A stretch of 64,000 bases of DNA from Pseudomonas azadiae (lineage in GTDB: Bacteria; Pseudomonadota; Gammaproteobacteria; Pseudomonadales; Pseudomonadaceae). This document shows positions 62,573 to 64,000 of this stretch, piece after piece (position 1 is the stretch's first letter; each line of letters begins with the position of its first letter). The notes beneath the pieces are model-generated. The model made no database searches. It was given only the letters and a program-made list of their open reading frames with translations, and was not told the origin of the DNA. The DNA lies in contig NZ_JAHSTY010000002.1 in assembly GCF_019145355.1 (NCBI RefSeq), positions 1,860,001 to 1,924,000 of the forward strand. The letters are read 5' to 3'. A program made the translations under genes and the position numbers.

Positions 62573-64000
62573 AGCGCAGTGTCCAGGGCAGCATCGGTAC
62601 GCACGCCGCGCCAGGCGTTGAAACGATGGCGCGCGCGGTCGAGATAAAGGTAAACCACCGGGGTGGTGTAAAGGGTCAGGACCTGGCTGAGTACCAGGCC
62701 ACCGATGATGGTCAGGCCCAGGGGGCGCCGCATTTCCGCGCCATCGCCAGTGCCCAGCAGCAAGGGTAACGCGCCGAGGATCGCCGCCAGGGTGGTCATC
62801 AGGATCGGCCGCAAACGCAGCAGGCAGGCACTTCGAATCGACTCCAGCGGGCCCAGGCGCTCATTGCGTTCCAATTGCAGGGCCAGGTCGATCATCAAGA
62901 TCGCGTTCTTCTTTACCACGCCGATCAGCAGGAACAGGCCCAGCAAGGAAATCAGGCTGAACTCGCCACCCGTCAGGTAAATCGCGAGCATCGCGCCCAC
63001 CCCTGCCGACGGCAGGGTCGAAAGAATCGTCAGCGGGTGAATATAGCTTTCATACAAGATGCCCAGCACCAGGTACACCGCCACCAATGCGCCGAGGATC
63101 ATGAAGGGCTGGCCTTTCTGCGTCGCTGCGAACGCGTCGGCCGTGCCCGCCATCTTGGCGATCACGTCTTCCGGCAGCCCGACCTTGGCGATCGCCCGCT
63201 CGATGGCGGCCGTGCCCTGCTCCACCGTCACGCCAGGCGCCATGTCGAAGGCGATGTTTTCCGAGGCGAACTGGCCTTCGTGGCTGACGCGGTCGTCCGC
63301 CAGGCTGTTCTCGTAATGGGCGATGGTCGACAGCGGCACCCGCGCGCCGGTGGAGGTGATCACCTGCACCTGGTTAAGGGTGATCGGGTCCTGGGCATAT
63401 TTGGGATTGACCTCCATCACCACCTGGTACTGGTTGAGGCTGTCATAGATGGTGGAGATCTGTCGTTGGCTGTAGGCGTTGTTGAGCACCGCCGTGACCA
63501 TGTCCATGTCGATGCCCAGGCGCTTGGCCTGGTCGCGATCGACAATCAGCGTGACCTGCGCCGCGCCGCGCCCTTCGCGCGCGTCGATGGCGGTGAGCTG
63601 CGGCAGCTCGCGCAAGGCGGCCACCACCTTCGGATACCACAGGCGCAATGCCGCCAGGTCGCCGCTTTGCAGGATGTAGGAATACTGCGCGCTGGTCTGG
63701 TCGCGGCTGCCGCCAAATTGCAGGTCCTGGTCAGCCATCAGGAACAGGCGCCCGCCCGGTACCGGCGGGACGTCCTTGCGCAGGCGTTCAATCACCGCCT
63801 GGGCGGAAATTTTGCGCTCGCTGATCGGTTTGAGGCGCACCAGCATCACCGCGTTGTTGGTGCCGTTGTTGCCGCCGATAAAGCCGGCCACGCTGAGCAC
63901 TGCCGGGTCCTTGAGCACCGCCTTGCGGAAGGTCTCCATCTTCGGCTGCATCACGCTGAACGACAGCCCGTCGTCACCGCGCACGAAACCGATCAACTGG
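62569..64000 (-). CDS. muxC: RND efflux permease MuxC/MdtC-like, 5' part beyond the window
   Basis: The visible 476 or more residues are the C-terminal half of a pump of the MdtBC/MuxBC type: second periplasmic half starting MQPKMETFRKAVLKD, GGSRDQTSAQYSYILQSGD, and membrane helices 7-12 with GVGAMLAIYLTGGEF and IGVVKKNAILMIDLALQ. In P. aeruginosa the muxABC-opmB operon has the same order (permease, then channel). The N-terminus, plus the muxA and muxB homologues expected further upstream, lie outside the window. Confidence 0.88.
   Translation of the reverse strand, partial: QLIGFVRGDDGLSFSVMQPKMETFRKAVLKDPAVLSVAGFIGGNNGTNNAVMLVRLKPISERKISAQAVIERLRKDVPPVPGGRLFLMADQDLQFGGSRDQTSAQYSYILQSGDLAALRLWYPKVVAALRELPQLTAIDAREGRGAAQVTLIVDRDQAKRLGIDMDMVTAVLNNAYSQRQISTIYDSLNQYQVVMEVNPKYAQDPITLNQVQVITSTGARVPLSTIAHYENSLADDRVSHEGQFASENIAFDMAPGVTVEQGTAAIERAIAKVGLPEDVIAKMAGTADAFAATQKGQPFMILGALVAVYLVLGILYESYIHPLTILSTLPSAGVGAMLAIYLTGGEFSLISLLGLFLLIGVVKKNAILMIDLALQLERNERLGPLESIRSACLLRLRPILMTTLAAILGALPLLLGTGDGAEMRRPLGLTIIGGLVLSQVLTLYTTPVVYLYLDRARHRFNAWRGVRTDAALDTAL

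Overview
The window is a GC-rich chromosomal segment of a Pseudomonas, most likely the P. fluorescens group. The evidence is the gene content (acnB, nrdB, a stand-alone aroA, a muxC/opmB-type efflux pair, a GlgE/TreS/GlgB alpha-glucan cluster, pcs, ccoG, several MocR regulators) and the many palindromic REP elements of the GTGGGAGC(T/G)GGCTTGC type. No prophage, insertion sequence, CRISPR array, rRNA or tRNA gene was recognised.

Layout. 1-4.4 kb: serine-hydrolase-like gene (5' end missing, nucleophile replaced by Ala) and MipA/OmpV porin-like gene, convergent with a ParRS/RstAB-like two-component system. 4.5-7.9 kb: MFS carrier, miaE, an ANR-controlled tandem universal stress protein, a DUF1289 gene. 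8-10.9 kb: acnB behind a long nested hairpin leader. 11-13.3 kb: HAAAP amino-acid transporter, a Cys-tailed 28-codon ORF followed by a terminator, isochorismatase-like hydrolase. 13.3-14.1 kb: orphan toxin tip with immunity partner. 14.2-19.5 kb: hydroxyacid dehydrogenase, APH-fold kinase plus SDR operon, AhpD-like protein divergent from a MocR regulator, monooxygenase. 19.7-23.9 kb: two-gene RND efflux operon. 24-29.2 kb: large Rhs effector with an AT-rich toxin tip and immunity gene. 29.4-32.2 kb: CPG2-like peptidase, LysE exporter, truncated MocR relic. 32.4-41.3 kb: mostly housekeeping genes (nrdB, DUF1289 paralogue, RlmI-like methyltransferase, pcs, TauE-like carrier, nudC, dienoyl-CoA isomerase, UPF0149, aroA and a Cys-motif protein). 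41.3-48.8 kb: quinone reductase/TetR pair, GNAT, CAP protein, hybrid histidine kinase, an 0.8-kb tandem palindrome array, diguanylate cyclase. 48.8-57.4 kb: glgE-treS/mak-glgB, a proline-rich miniprotein, MgtC. 57.5-64 kb: DUF3203-like protein, ccoG, MocR regulator, OpmB-like outer membrane factor and MuxC-like permease running off the right edge.

How genes work together: TreS/maltokinase converts trehalose to maltose and then maltose-1-phosphate, GlgE polymerises it and GlgB branches it, a stress-protective alpha-glucan route. The Rhs and orphan toxin modules are interbacterial competition loci. The most unexplained signals are the nested RNA-like hairpin before acnB, the Cys-tailed leader-like ORF with terminator before the isochorismatase gene, the disrupted toxin/immunity pair at 13.3-14.1 kb, and the palindrome array that supplies the last codons of a sensor kinase.
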